From assembly GCA_021613375.1 (NCBI GenBank), contig CM038714.1:42543123-42607122 (forward strand): a DNA stretch of 64,000 nucleotides. Reading direction: 5' to 3'. Under the pieces are notes generated by a model, which worked only from the letters and a program-made list of their open reading frames with translations, searched no databases and was not told where the DNA came from. The stretch is from Megaleporinus macrocephalus (Eukaryota; Chordata; Actinopteri; Characiformes; Anostomidae). Both the position numbers and the translations under genes were made by a program. Below are positions 23,961 to 36,158 of this stretch, in pieces. The stretch's first letter is position 1. Each line of letters begins with the position of its first letter.

Positions 23961-24166
23961 TGTCAGTCTAGCTGAGGACTAGCAGCGACAAGTGTGGTGA
24001 GGTGTAATGCAGGCTAACGCTACGGCTAGTCACCTCAGCCCTGACTGACACTGTCTGGGCTTCTGAGAGGAGTTTTAAAGTGGCCATTAATCCTGACTGA
24101 CAGCTTTTTCTCCACCGAGTGTTTAGTGAGGGGTTGTTTTCGACTGCCCTCTGTGTCCCCTCCCCA

Positions 24167-24181
24167 CACACACACACACAT
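24167..24181. repeat. Short (CA)n tract
   Basis: About seven CA units, directly visible. Confidence 0.7.
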
Positions 24182-24199
24182 ACATGTGTCAGCGGGGCT

Positions 24200-25500
24200 G
24201 GAGAGTCGAGCCTGTCTGGCTCACAGTGAACTATTCAAACCGGTTTGGTCAGAAGCGTGTCGGTTCGCTGCGAGTCTGTTTCGATTTGGATGTGTTTTCT
24301 GGCGATGTTACTACGATACGATTATCAGTAATTCAAGCCACGGGTCGATATTTCAACAAAAAAATGGCTCACATTTGTTTCAATTCCCATTCAACTTGGC
24401 AGTAAAAGTTAGTTTTTTAGTTTTTGGACATTCTCTGGCCATAAGAAACAATAGGCTGGGTTCTGTCCCAAAATACATTGGTTTTACTGTTTTAGCCTGG
24501 TCAAAGTCCAGATTTAAAGAAAATTTCGCCTCACACACTGTGTTTGAGTGGTTTTAAAAAACAGTTTTTAAATTGTGCTTGACTCTCTGAGGTCATATTT
24601 ACAGCCAAACTCAGGATTTTAGATGATACACAAGTTCTGATGTGATATATAGCGCCACCTTACCGTGAAAACACAGTTTTGTTGTGACAAGGTACTGTTT
24701 TGGTACCCATGATGTTGTCACAATGTTGAAATGTCCTCAAAATGTTTTGACGTTGTCAGTACATTGCCAAAACCTCCTAGAATTCTTCATATGTTTTATT
24801 ATGTCTGCATGGAACTCCATAAAATACTGTACACCGACAGGTAGAAATAATACCATTAAACAACAATATGTACTAGTGACTTTGTGACCACATTGTTCAG
24901 GCAATGTTAAAAGCGCCACCTTTTGACAATGTTGTAGCAGCATTGTAGGAAAGTTGTGACAACGTTATGTGTTTGCTGGGTATGCATGTATTTGTGCATG
25001 TAAAGGCATTCAATGAAAATAAGCTTAGACATAGAGGTGGGGGATACAGCAATATCCCAATGTTTCAGAAAGTTTTTTAACAATACACAATGGGTCACGA
25101 TAGGGCTATTTATTTTTTCTGATATCTAAAGTTACGGACAAAGTTGTGCCCGCGTTTAAAAAATACTGTAAAATATAAATCTATACATATATTTATACTT
25201 GTATTCAACATTTTACTCTTCCGCACAAAATCCAATTAACAGGACTAATTATGCTTATGAGCTCTGTTCTGATTGGCAGTCCTAAATGAGCTATTTTTTG
25301 GATGTTCTATGTTACACCTCATTCAGAAAAGCAGAGGTGGAACATTCATTAGAACTTCAGAGTGGACAGCGCCAGAGATGGTCCACTGGTGGAATTATAA
25401 ATGGGAAAGCTCGTATCGCTCGACATGGCGTCGACTTATCCACTTATGAAAATCCTGCCTTTTTAAAAAAGAGCCAATCAGCGTGTTTACACCACACTGA
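24200..25500. other. Intergenic sequence upstream of dhrs3
   Basis: No gene is recognised. The 24640-24985 part contains repeated variants of GTTGTGACAA / ACAATGTTG / CAACGTTATG and ends GTGTTTGCTGGGT, which suggests a degraded DNA element, but I cannot name a family. Confidence 0.4.
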
Positions 25501-25504
25501 TGGC

Positions 25505-26225
25505 CAGAACAAGGCAAAGCTAGATGCTACAAACCATTTATGAGATCAGAATTTAAAACTGATTTCAAATAGGTTTTTGGAATGGAAATTTTACCTTCAG
25601 TTTAAAGTGTTTTGGTCCCTTTCCATTCAGATACGATTCTGGTCTGGTAGGGCTTGGATGAACCTGCCGGGCAGCATTGCAGCAGCTGACGTCTAAGAGG
25701 TTGAAAAGATGGCCACTGACTGATTAGACTTTTCTATCATTACTTTGAAGGAGCCAAACTGTTTTTTGACATTACAGAACTAATGCATTCAAAACAGGCT
25801 GTTCTTGCAGCATAGTCGGACTGTATGAACTGGAAACTAAATGGTAAATGTCAAACTTTTTCCATGTTTTTTCATGATATGGGTCTTTAACACATAACAA
25901 AGTAATCAGCCAGGCCAGGTATTGGGTGAGAACTGCAATTGATACTGGGTAGAATACTGGGTGGCCATGAGAAGATGTTTGAGTATATTTAAAGGAACCC
26001 ATTGAAATGCTATTTAGTGTGTTAATATTAATTATATTCTTTGGTAAATAAGTTAGATCATAAGTGAGATAATGTAGAATGTCTGTAGAATGTATGGTAT
26101 TATTGTTTTGTATTGTAGTCAGCAAATGTCTTAAAATACTGCATGTATAAAAAGAGAGGTTTCATTAGTAAATACTGCTACCTATCAGACATAGGGCTTC
26201 TGTATCTGAAAGAGAAAAAAATAGT
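25505..26225. repeat. Locally duplicated block, copy 1
   Basis: This unit, from AACAAGGCAAAGCTAGATGC to TCTGAAAGAGAAAAAAATAG, recurs at 27718-28318 and partly at 28320-28600. The minus strand carries an open frame (26125-25772) with a hydrophobic stretch. Neither an exon nor a transposon family is recognised. Confidence 0.85.
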
Positions 26226-27700
26226 GGAAAAGTCAATTAAAGTGAAAGGACATACCTCTTTTATTTGCATCATTATTTGTGTTTTTTTTTATAAAGAAGA
26301 GCAACATTCTGCTGACTGAGACTGTTCCCTTCACTTTGGAGTTTTTAGAGGAATAATGCTCCAGTGTCTTCACCAGTCTCTGTGTAAAGAGCGGGAAAAT
26401 GAGGCTTATAAAAAGGTGTTGAATGTTGTAATAACATGGGCGTGAGCGGTGGGGTAATGGTGACGGGCTGTCTGAGTGACGGACTGTTATTGAATGTTCG
26501 TCTGTGTGTGTGTGTCTGTCAATGCATGTGGTTATCCAAACGTAATAGCGCTGTTATCAGACACTTTTCTCCAAAGCCCTCAGCGAGCGCCATACAAACG
26601 CTGCAGAGCAGAGCTTCCAGGCCTGGGCGAAAGAACGATCTCCTCTGGCCACTGCAGGCCCAGAACACGGAGACCTTTGTAAATACCTCTTAAAACCCCC
26701 ACTGTAAATCCAGGAGCCAGCCGTGGAGATTCCAGTCTGTGATTTTTGGCCCTGGCCTCCGCTTTTACTGGGGAAAGCTGAATGGAAGGCTGCTCAAACT
26801 GGAATGGGCCTAAAAGCAGCCTCACAATGGCTGCTTTGTAGCAGCCTGAGCTTCTTAGTAATGGCCCAGAGCCTCTCTGGGAAGGCTAAATGGTTGTCTA
26901 GTTGTGGAAAATGTGTTGCAGTGAAATGTGCTTGTACTGCCGAGCCGCTCATTTGCAGAGAGGAAAGCAGCAAAGAAGAAAATAAAAAAGAAGGTCGTCC
27001 GGCTGGTGTAAAGGTTCACACAAACAGTAGGCAGACATTCATCTATTTAATTGTGCTCAGTTTTTTACTGTATAGTGTCTTTTGTAGCTTGCTTTGGCTT
27101 TTCTAGCCTGTGTGAGTGTTCTGCATTGGAGCTGCTGTCTTTTATCAGTTAGACTGTCACTGCCATCTACAGATCAACCATGAAAGTTCAGATCATAGAA
27201 ATCAAGGTCAGTACATCTTTACCTCAGCAGTTCTTTCCTTTATGAGATGTCCACATGCAATGTCATGGTTGAATTAGACAGATTAGCTTTATTAGTAATG
27301 GGTGGAAATGTTCTACTTATAATACGTTGCTATTATTATATACAAACAATATATACTTGTGTGTTCAACCATAGAAAATGTGTCTTCAGATTGACAATTC
27401 AAGTATTTCTTTACCCTATATGTTGTCAGTCAGTCAAAACATTTTGGTGCCAAAAAATAACTTCTTTAGTTTTTTACCTAAATCATGAAGCTAATACAGC
27501 TGAAAAAATTATAAAAGCTTATGTACAGCAACTTACACTCTGCAGACTGTGGTTTCTGATGCTGTAAGACATGCTGTTTACTACTACAGTGAACAAAAGA
27601 ACCGGCACGCACAAAATAACTGCTACATGTTGAACGTTTAACAATATTTACATATTATTTTAGTCTTCTTTGTTTCAACAAAGAGAGAAAAGAATATTTT
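26225..27700. other. Intergenic sequence between duplicated blocks
   Basis: No exon is recognised. The 26560-26960 part is conspicuously GC-richer and free of simple repeats. The rest is AT-rich without named features. Confidence 0.45.
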
Positions 27701-27717
27701 TCCATGATATGGGTCCT

Positions 27718-28318
27718 TGAACAAGGCAAAGCTAGATGCTACAAACCATTTATGAGATCAGAATTTAAAACTGATTGCAAATAGGTTGTTGGAATGGAAA
27801 TTTTACCTTCAGTTTAAAGTGTTTTGGTCCCTTTCCATTCAGACAGATAGGATTCTGGTCTGGTAGGGCTTGGAAGAACCGCCGGGCAGCATTGCAGCAG
27901 GTTGAAAAGATGACCACTGACTGATTAGACATGATATGGTAAATGTCAAACTTTTTCCATGTTTTTTCATGATATGGGCCTTTAACACATAACAAAGTGA
28001 TCAGCCAGGCCAGGTTTTTGGTGAGAACTGCAATTGATACTGGGTAGAATACTGGGTGGCCATGAGAAGATGTTTAAGTATATTTAAAGGAACCCATTGA
28101 AATGCTATTTAGTGTGTTAATATTAATTATATTGTTTGTTAAATAAGTGAGATAATAAGTGAGATAATGTAGGATGCCTTTAGAATGTAGGGTATTATTA
28201 TTTTGTATTGTAGTCAGCAAATGTCTTGAAATATTGCATGTATAAAAAGGGGGTTTCATAAGTAAATACTGCTACCTATCAGACATAGTGCTTCTGTATC
28301 TGAAAGAGAAAAAAATAG
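27718..28318. repeat. Locally duplicated block, copy 2
   Basis: Closely similar and co-oriented with 25505-26225, with internal deletions. The homology includes TTTGGTCCCTTTCCATTCAG and ACTGCTACCTATCAGACATA. Confidence 0.85.
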
Positions 28319-28319
28319 T

Positions 28320-28600
28320 GTATTTTTCCAAGATATGTGCCCTTAATGGTCCATGATATGGGTCCTTAACACATAACAAAGTGATCAGCCAGGCCAGATA
28401 TTGGGGAGAGGTTTGAGTATATTTAAAGGATCCTATTAAAATGCTATTTAGTGTGTTAATATTAATTATATGCTTTGATAAAGATGTGAGATATTAAGTG
28501 AGATAATGTAGGATGCCTAGAATGTATGGTATCATTATCTTATATTACAGTCAGCAAACGTCTTGAAATATTGTATGTATAAAAAGAAAGGTAACACAAG
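28320..28600. repeat. Locally duplicated block, partial copy 3
   Basis: It shares GGTCCTTAACACATAACAAA, GATCAGCCAGGCCAG and the AATATTGxATGTATAAAAAG end with copies 1 and 2. A further, more diverged relative is visible at 28780-28910. Confidence 0.75.
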
Positions 28601-29221
28601 ATAACTGCTACAGTTTGGCTATGCAATGGTCATTTTAGAGACAGTATATCATCATGTGTAAAAAAACAAAAACAAGTAGTGTGAGTTAGCTTGAATATCA
28701 CAGAAGGATTGGGTCCTTGTGATTGCATGTGTTTGTTAAATAGCAACTTCAGCATGCTTGATTTAACACAGTGAAGAACTGATTAGCCAAAGCAGGTTTT
28801 AGATGAGAACTACAATTAAGACTTAAGGAGAGATTTGGGAACAATTAAAGGAACACATTGACATTCTAGGTATTGTATTAATAGTATTTGTTGTAAAATC
28901 AGTGTTTTATGAGTAAATAAGTGCCAGCTGCAGAGATGAATTCCTGTGAAGTTACCATTCTGTAGATGAGAGTACGTCCCAACATTTATTACATTGGCTA
29001 GCACTGGAGGTGTAACAACAACCGGCGTCCCTGGGAGAATGCTGAAAACGTTACCTTGCATCGGTGTCAGGACTGGGAACGCCGCTCCATGGACTGGTGG
29101 AGAATTTTTGTGAATCTTTGTGTTAGCTGCATTACATACAGAGTAAAAGTGTGAAACAGAATTGTATTTCTTGTGTATTGGAAATTCTCCCCAAGCCAGA
29201 TGAGTGATGTAGCACACATTG

Positions 29222-29224
<3 letters not shown>

Positions 29225-29304
<80 letters not shown>
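29225..29304. repeat. (AT)n microsatellite, 80 bases
   Basis: An uninterrupted run of about 40 AT units. It makes spurious open frames with YIYIYI translations on both strands. Confidence 0.98.
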
Positions 29305-29308
<4 letters not shown>

Positions 29309-30134
29309 GTGGCTGCCCTTATATTGCTCACAAGTATGTACAGGTACAGGTATGAAACACACATACTATAAGGCTTCTCCTGATTCAAATGGATTAAAAT
29401 TAAATGAGTTCTAAAAGGATGTGAAAGATGTCTATGTATCATATTGCAGAGATTTCTACAAAGTTAGACTGTGAAACAGCTAAACACAACCCACGCTGTG
29501 TTGTAATCCTAAACAAAAGAGATGATATGAACAAAAGCAAAACAAGAGTTTGCATTGGAGTTGCTTGTAAAAAGATTCATTTTGATTCTGAACTCGCAAT
29601 GTTTCTTCTAGACTGGAAGGTTAAACAGCTATTAATGCTAACATTGAGGAGGAGGGACTGTGTGTTTCTTATAATGGGGTGGACGGCACAACTCTCTGGT
29701 GATATGTCGCCCCCTAGTGTTTAGAGTAAAAATTTAACAACTTGCAAAAGTAGCCTCATTGATGGTTTGGTTTCACCCAATTAGTGCATGGAGGTATGAT
29801 CTGGACATGCTAACATTATCTCCTTGTTCAATCTCAGACTTTTTCCCCAGCTGCTGTGAGGTTTAAGTGCCTGTTCCTTTAAGTAGGTTTGAAGTTTTTA
29901 GTCCCTCAAAACCCATCTACACATTGTGCAATTTGTAAATGGTTATTTCCTCAGCCACCAGCAGATTTCCCTTAGTTAATGTCATATATCTTTTTAGTCA
30001 CTCCAGATTTAACTGCTGATTTTCCCTCAGCCACCCAGTAGTGTCGCAGCACTGCAATTTTAGCCCCCGCATTTTCAGCCTTTGGAGCAGCAGCCGCACT
30101 TTGGCCTTTCAAGAGCACGGGAAACGAACAAAGA

Positions 30135-30530
30135 AACTAACTGTATTTATAGTATTTCTTCTAGTACTGCAGTATATTTCAGTGCTGCATGCTGCAATTA
30201 TGTAAATCATTACAGATTACTTGCATCAGAGATTATTGATTAACCAATGCCCTGACTGCACAACAGCTTTCATTTCATTTTTTATTTCAATGTCACTGAT
30301 GAGGCTGAATCGCAAAAGGCTCCCTCCACCCTATGTAGTAAACAATGTAGGGCTCATAAAATAATTACTCTAGCACCCAAATACAACATAATAAATCCAG
30401 GTAATATATATGACACGTAGTGATTTAAGAATAAACCCTATGTGCCCAATTCTCTACAGCGTATCGTTGCTGTCCAAAGAAAAACAAGTCAACTTTACAG
30501 GAGATGGCCACAAATGACTTGACTTTTAAT
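30135..30530. repeat. Tandemly triplicated block, copy 1
   Basis: Homologous to 31025-31425 and 31424-31720. Shared tracts include ACTGCAGTATATTTCAG, ATTACTTGCA...AGAGATTATTGATTAACC and GTATCGTTGCTGTCCAAAGA. The 3' end is a CATCGCTGTCC-family MITE fragment. Confidence 0.85.
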
Positions 30531-30595
30531 GTAAGTCACTGGAACCAGATTGTTTTCCAAGCTATGTTGGAGCACTTCTTTTGGTCCATTAATAT
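30461..30595 (+). mobile_element. MITE fragment, CATCGCTGTCC family
   Basis: TATCGTTGCTGTCCAAAGAA, AACTTTACAGGAGATGGCC and GCACTTCTTTTGGTCCATTA align with the left two thirds of 6055-6301. The right end is absent. Confidence 0.75.
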
Positions 30596-31024
30596 TCTGA
30601 ATACCATGAAGAACTAGAGAATGACCAACACAAACTGTGCAGCAATAGATGAGCTATCATCTCTGACTTTACACCTACACGGTGGACCAGCAAGGTAGTC
30701 ATGTCTAATAGAGTGGACCCCAGCAGCAGTGCTGTGCCTGATCCATTCATATCAGCACAACACATGCTCACACCAACACCATCACCCAAATATTACCTGC
30801 TCTGTGGAGGTCCTGTGGGGGTCATTGAAGAACAGGGTAAAAGGGTGTTAACAAAGTATACAGAGAACCAGATGGACTACAATCTGTAATTGTAGAACTA
30901 CAAAGTGGTCCTATATGGTAAGGGGAGCTGAGTGCAGGTACAAAGAGATGGTTTTAATATTACAGAGTAAAGATTGTGAAATAAACATGTACTACTTTTA
31001 TTAGAAGAGAGGAACCACTAACAG

Positions 31025-31425
31025 AGAACCTAACTGTATTCATAGTACCATTGCTTTTAGTACTGCAGTATATTTCAGAGCTGCATGCTGCAATTAAGCA
31101 TGCACAGGTGTAAATCATTACAGATTACTTGCAACAGAGATTATTGATTAACCAATGCCTCAACCACACAACAGCTTTCATTTCATTTTTTATTTCATGA
31201 TCACTGATGAGGCTGAATTGCAAAAGGCTTCCTCCATCCTATGTACTATATAAACTACATAGGCCTCCAAAAACAATGACTCTAGCACCCAATTAGTACA
31301 TAATACATCCAGGTATTATATATAACATAAAGTGATTTAAGATTAAACCACATGTGCCCCATTCTCTACAGCGTATCGTTGCTGTCCAAAGAAAAACAAG
31401 TCAACTTTACAGGAGATGGCCACAA
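31025..31425. repeat. Tandemly triplicated block, copy 2
   Basis: Co-oriented copy of 30135-30530, about as long and with the same MITE end at 31371-31425. Confidence 0.85.
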
Positions 31426-31720
31426 ATGACATTACAGATTACTTGCAGTAGAGATTACTGATTAATCAATAGTTTATTTCTTTGGCTCAATTAAACAATG
31501 ACTTTTATTTAATTTTTTATTTCATGATCACTTAAGCTGAATCGCAAAAGGCTCCCTACATCCAATGTAGTAAACTATGTAGGTCTCAAAAAATAATGAC
31601 TCTGGCACCCAATTAGAACATAATACATCCAGGTTTTATATATAACATAAAGTGATTAAGATTAAACCACATGTGTTCAATTCCCTACAGCATATTATAG
31701 CTGTCCAAGGAAACAAATAA
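31424..31720. repeat. Tandemly triplicated block, copy 3 (shorter)
   Basis: It begins directly where copy 2 ends, within ACATTACAGATTACTTGCAG, and ends AATTCCCTACAGCATATTAT then AGCTGTCCAAGG. It lacks the first part of the unit and contains small deletions. Confidence 0.8.
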
Positions 31721-31747
31721 TATCTCACTAAGAGTGACACGTCTTCA

Positions 31748-32980
31748 TATGTACCCACTCTGAGAGCTGTGATTTCCCTTGAATACGGGGAAACACTTCG
31801 AACTCACTGTAGAACTGCCATATTTATTAATGTAACTTATGTTCAGGGTCCCCTGTGTAAAATATTGTAGTATTCAAAGGGAATATATTAAGAGTATTTT
31901 CAAAAACATTTGTTGGTGAGCCTAGCAGGGCTCACTAGTCGAGCTTGGCAGCTGTTTAAATTAGTATTTCTTAACACTGCCTCTGGTGGCCTACTGTGCA
32001 TGTCCCTAACAATATTTTGGGATAAGACAGTTGTCTATATCAATGTCTGAGCGAACTTACTCCCGGAGAGTACATCTCCAAGACGTTGTTTAGGCATGAA
32101 AGCATTTGATTGGTTGAAAGGGAATGTGCTATCTAAGTGCTGGTATGCAAGAAAAAGTGCTGCTACAGCAAAATGTAAAATGTAGTATCCCCTTTAAGCA
32201 CTGGCCAAAATCCACCAAGTTTACATACCTCAGGGACCCTGTCACATGAATGTCCTGAGCAGAAGTGGGGGAACGCATTCTCTTTTAAAACAGACAACTG
32301 AATTCCAAACATGTGTTCTCTGATGAGCCAATACAAGAAAAACGAGTTTAAGGTCTGACTAGGCAACTCCCGGGGTACAGGGAGGGGCAAGGTGGATGAT
32401 GCAAGGTGACGCACCCACTTAAGCAGATACTTAAATACTTAATCTTTGCCTAAACACAGGCTATATTTGAAAAGTCTACTATATACTCTTAACATACTTT
32501 GTGTAGTATATAGTATATGCAGTATGTGACCCACACAAATTTCCCTAGTACGCCAAAGATGGATGACATACTACTATGGCAAAATATTCCAGTAAAAAGT
32601 CTAAAAAGTCTTTAAAAAGAGTTTAAAAAGTCTTTAAATTCTGTGTCAAATTCTGGTCTATGTAATTTTTTTATTATCATCTGTGCTGCGTATTTTGTAC
32701 TTGGTGTAAAATGAAATTTCAATCATGAAATAGGTGGGCTCTGTGTAGAAGCTATAGGCATGCTTTAAACCGGACGCTGTGATTGGCCCAGTTCATCAAT
32801 ACTCAACATCAAGTTTAATGATCTTGAAAGTAATCAAGGTTCCTATTTTCACAGTTTCTGCTTGTTCCCTCCATTCCTCCTGCTGCACTCTTCTCCTTCC
32901 TCCAAGGACAGGGGCAGTAGCAAATTTCTGGACTCCGTTGTTAGAAGACCAGTCATTTCAGCTCACTTCTGAATACTCAA
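31748..32980 (+). repeat. Upstream module U, copy 1
   Basis: This is a diverged segment with recognisable homology to 36600-38700 (interrupted by an inserted element) and 54480-55760. Shared tracts include TATTTATTAATGTAAC, CAGCTGTTTAAAT followed by TCTTAACACTGC, and a tract ending in the GTTTCTGC...CATTCCTCCTGC stretch. No coding exon is recognised in it. Confidence 0.65.
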
Positions 32981-33727
32981 TCAATCAATCAACCTTTATT
33001 TTCCCTCGGTATTACATTGAGGGTAACCCTCATTTACAATGCATCCGAGCATTTACATCTTAAAGGGACTGAAAATACATTAAAATTAGAATCAATATTT
33101 AATCAAGAAAGCTAAAATAAAGAACTCCATGAGTAAAACATAAGAATTAAATGATAAAAATATTAGAAAAACAGGCAAACAATATAAGAATTTAATTAAT
33201 AAATAAATAATAAAAAAAAAAAAGTTTAAGTGGACAAGCTAAAAATAAAAAACAAAAAAACAATGAAATAAAAAGATTTTAAAAAATGAAGTAAATTAAA
33301 AACAAATTAATTAAATATAAAATTTAAATTATGAAGAAAGTAAATGATAAAAATAAAACAAAATGTAAAACCTAAATTGGATAGATAAAAGGATAGAAAA
33401 AATAAATAGTTAAGATTAAAAAACTCAATTCAAACATGTACAGGCTGTCTGAAGGTCGTTAGAAACTAAAAGTTTAAAATGATTTAGTGACACCAGCGAG
33501 CTGAGTTTTAGAGTTTCTTGCAGTGAATTCCAGCTCAGTGGTGCGTTGTAGCTAAAAGCAGATTTTCCCAGCTTAGTAAAAACTCTAGGAACCTGACAGG
33601 TAATCCAATCAGCAGAGCGAGTCTGATAATTACAGCTGTTTAAAGAAATTAAGGAAGAAATATAAGATGGCATATGGCCGGAGAGCGAGTTATAAATGAA
33701 GCATGGGTATGAAACGAGAATGACCAA
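32975..33727 (-). mobile_element. LINE 3' fragment (non-LTR retrotransposon, RT C-terminus and 3' UTR)
   Basis: The minus-strand open frame 33727-33425 contains NYQTRSADW, PRVFTKLGKSAFSY, APLSWNSLQETLKLSS and FKLLVSN, the familiar C-terminal segment of fish LINE polyproteins. The far end on the plus strand (AATCAATCAATCAACCTTTA and TGAGGGTAACCCTCATTTAC) matches the typical L2-like 3' tail with terminal TTGA repeats. It is 5'-truncated. Confidence 0.8.
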
Positions 33728-34003
33728 GTTTTCATGTCATTATTTGTATTTGCAGGATACGTTGGACATTTGAATGCTTAACATTTTGCTTGTGGATTGT
33801 ATTATTCATTTCAAACATTTGGCTTAAATTAACTCCAAAAAATCTGAACATATGCACAGTTTTCACCACCTTCTCTATAAATGCTGCCTTGTTTGGGAAG
33901 TGGAGCTGTGTTTGTGAGTATGCATTTTGTAAATTAGCCCACAGGTCATTTGGATGAGATCCAGCGCTAGTATTGTGAAACGTGAGATAATTTGTTCTGG
34001 CAA

Positions 34004-34010
34004 TATATAG
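34004..34010 (+). promoter_or_regulatory. TATA-like element upstream of aadacl4 copy A exon 1
   Basis: TATATAG lies about 48 bases before the ATG, aligned with the TATA box of copy B. It is followed by a sequence similar to the copy B core promoter and then the CACACAGAGCTTTC leader. Confidence 0.45.
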
Positions 34011-34057
34011 AGCGAAAGAGGGCGTGTGTGTCTCACACAGAGCTTTCTGAGTTCGCC

Positions 34058-34234
34058 ATGGAGATAGGAGCAGTGGTTTTGGTTACTGGTTTAGCTGCAC
34101 TGCTTGCAGCTTTCTGCTTGTTGGTCATTTGTTTGGTGTATTTAGAAGCGAGGAACGTGGAGATTCCTCTTGGAATTGCTAATCGTGGAAAACTCTACAC
34201 TTTGCATTGCTTTGCTTCAGGAATAGCAGTTGTG
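34058..34234 (+). CDS. aadacl4: aadacl4 copy A exon 1
   Basis: It encodes 59 residues beginning MEIGAVVLVTG, a hydrophobic membrane anchor, then NRGKLYTLHC. The donor GTAAGT directly follows a complete codon. A TATA-like sequence (TATATAG, 34004-34010) lies about 50 bases upstream of the ATG. Confidence 0.85.
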
Positions 34235-36099
34235 GTAAGTGTGCATATGACTTTTGTAAGTGTTTAATAATTAATGTAACCCCAAAATCCCCAAATGTTG
34301 TCTGTAGCAGTAAAAATACAGTAATATTCATGTCCATATCGCACATTTATGTGTATATGCCATGTACAAAATACCTGCCTTTTCTGAGAAAGCTGGATAC
34401 ATCTTATTTAAACTCAAAAGACTTTGGGGTAATGTGCAGGCATGTTCTAATTCATCTTTAATATCCTGATTGTATTTGTGCCAAATGGTAAGTTATCATA
34501 TGACTTGGTACATGATACATTATAGTATAGATTGAGTTCATGTTAGCAGAATGATTAAAAAAAACTTGAATACTTTGAAATAATTTAATGATGATTTAAT
34601 AATGATTAACGCTTATTTTCAGCTTGCATCTACTGAAGTTACTGTCAGCTGTAATTTTCTGAACAGGAGAGCTGGGCGTGTCTGTGTATGAGTACTGGCA
34701 GTACTGATTTTTGCAGCCGTTTTTTTTTTTACCATGAAATTTTAAAGAGCACAACTCACTTCATGTCTAACTGTAGCAGAACAAAGGTCTTAGGTGCATT
34801 TACCTGCACCTATCTCTTATCTCTTATGATGTCTTTGTACAGGCCGGTGATGACTAGACTAGTTTTTCTAAATCAGTTCAGTTAATATGTAACATGTTAG
34901 CATGAATATAGAAGCTACATATATATGCACACTATATTATTAAGGTATATAATAATAAAAATAATAATTATTATTATTAATTTAGGTGTTCCAAACACTT
35001 CCATGGCCACAGGTGTATAAAAACAAGCACCTGGACATGCGGACTGCTTCTACACACATTCGGGAAAGAATGGGTCGCTCTCAGGAGCTCAGTGAAGTCC
35101 AGCGTGGTACCGTGATAGGAAGCCACCTGTGCAAAATGTTCAGTCATGAAATTTCCTCCCTACTAAATATTCCACAGTCAACTGTCAGTGGTATTATAAC
35201 TAAATGGAAGTGATTGGGAACGACAGCAACTCAGCCACGAAGTGGAAGCCAATTAAAATGACAGAGCGGGTCAGCGGATGCTGAGGTGCATAGTGCGCAG
35301 AGGTCACCAACTTTCTGCAGAGTTAATCGCTATAGACCTCGTGTGAGTGTAAGTGTGTAGAGAACTTCATGCAGCAGCTGCATTCAAGCCTTACATCGAC
35401 AAGTGCAATGCAAAGCGTCAGATGCAGTGGTGTAAAAAACACCGCCACTGTACTCTAGAGCAGTGGAGATGTGCTGCATCACCCAACTTCTACTGAGCTT
35501 CTACTGTTGGTATACAGTGCCCTTTTTATGCCATTCATAGCGCTGCATGTTCTTCCCAAACAATTCAACCTTTGTTTCGTCAGTCCACAAAACATTTTCC
35601 CAGTAGCGTTGTGGAGTGTCAATCCACTCAGGTGTGCAGCGGCTTCCTCCCGGGTGTCCTGCCATGGACATCATGCCTGTTAAATGATTTGTTCAGTGAG
35701 TTACCAAGATTCCCTCAAGCCTTTAGCTGTGACTGTAGGGTTTTTTTTTTACTCCTCTGAGCATTCTGCATTGTGCCTTGAAGGCAACTGTGGACTGATT
35801 AATAGCTAAAGTCTTGGACATTATCCTTTCCAGTTTTATGCAAATCAACAATTCTTGGTCGTAGGCCTTCTACTTGCGAAGTAGCGCAGATCACGTTTTA
35901 TGACCAATTAATGCAGAAAACCAGGGGTTCTCATCCAACATCAGTGTTTAACCTCAGAAATGCGTTTCTGGAAGAACGGTCAAAGATTCCCATAAGTTCA
36001 CACCTAAACCGTGTGGAAAGCCTTCCCAGAGTTAAAGCTGTTATAGCTGCAAAGGGTGGACCGACGTCTTATTAAACACTATGGATTAATAATGGGATG

Positions 36100-36158
<59 letters not shown>

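Larger units (their letters stand above)
33850..34870 (+). repeat. aadacl4 duplication unit, 5' module (copy A)
   Basis: Promoter, exon 1 and early intron 1 are closely similar to 49950-51000 and, in decayed form, to 57300-58110. Shared tracts outside the exon include the segments near 34620-34700 and 34740-34870. Confidence 0.75.

Noticed and set aside
24126..24557. 143-codon plus-strand frame upstream of dhrs3
   Set aside because: No family motif, starts in a (CA)n tract and has no splice or promoter support.
28816..29442. 208-codon minus-strand frame as a complete gene
   Set aside because: Much of it is the translated (AT)n tract (YIYIYI). Only the 28925-29130 part looks protein-like, and that is reported as a finding, not a gene.
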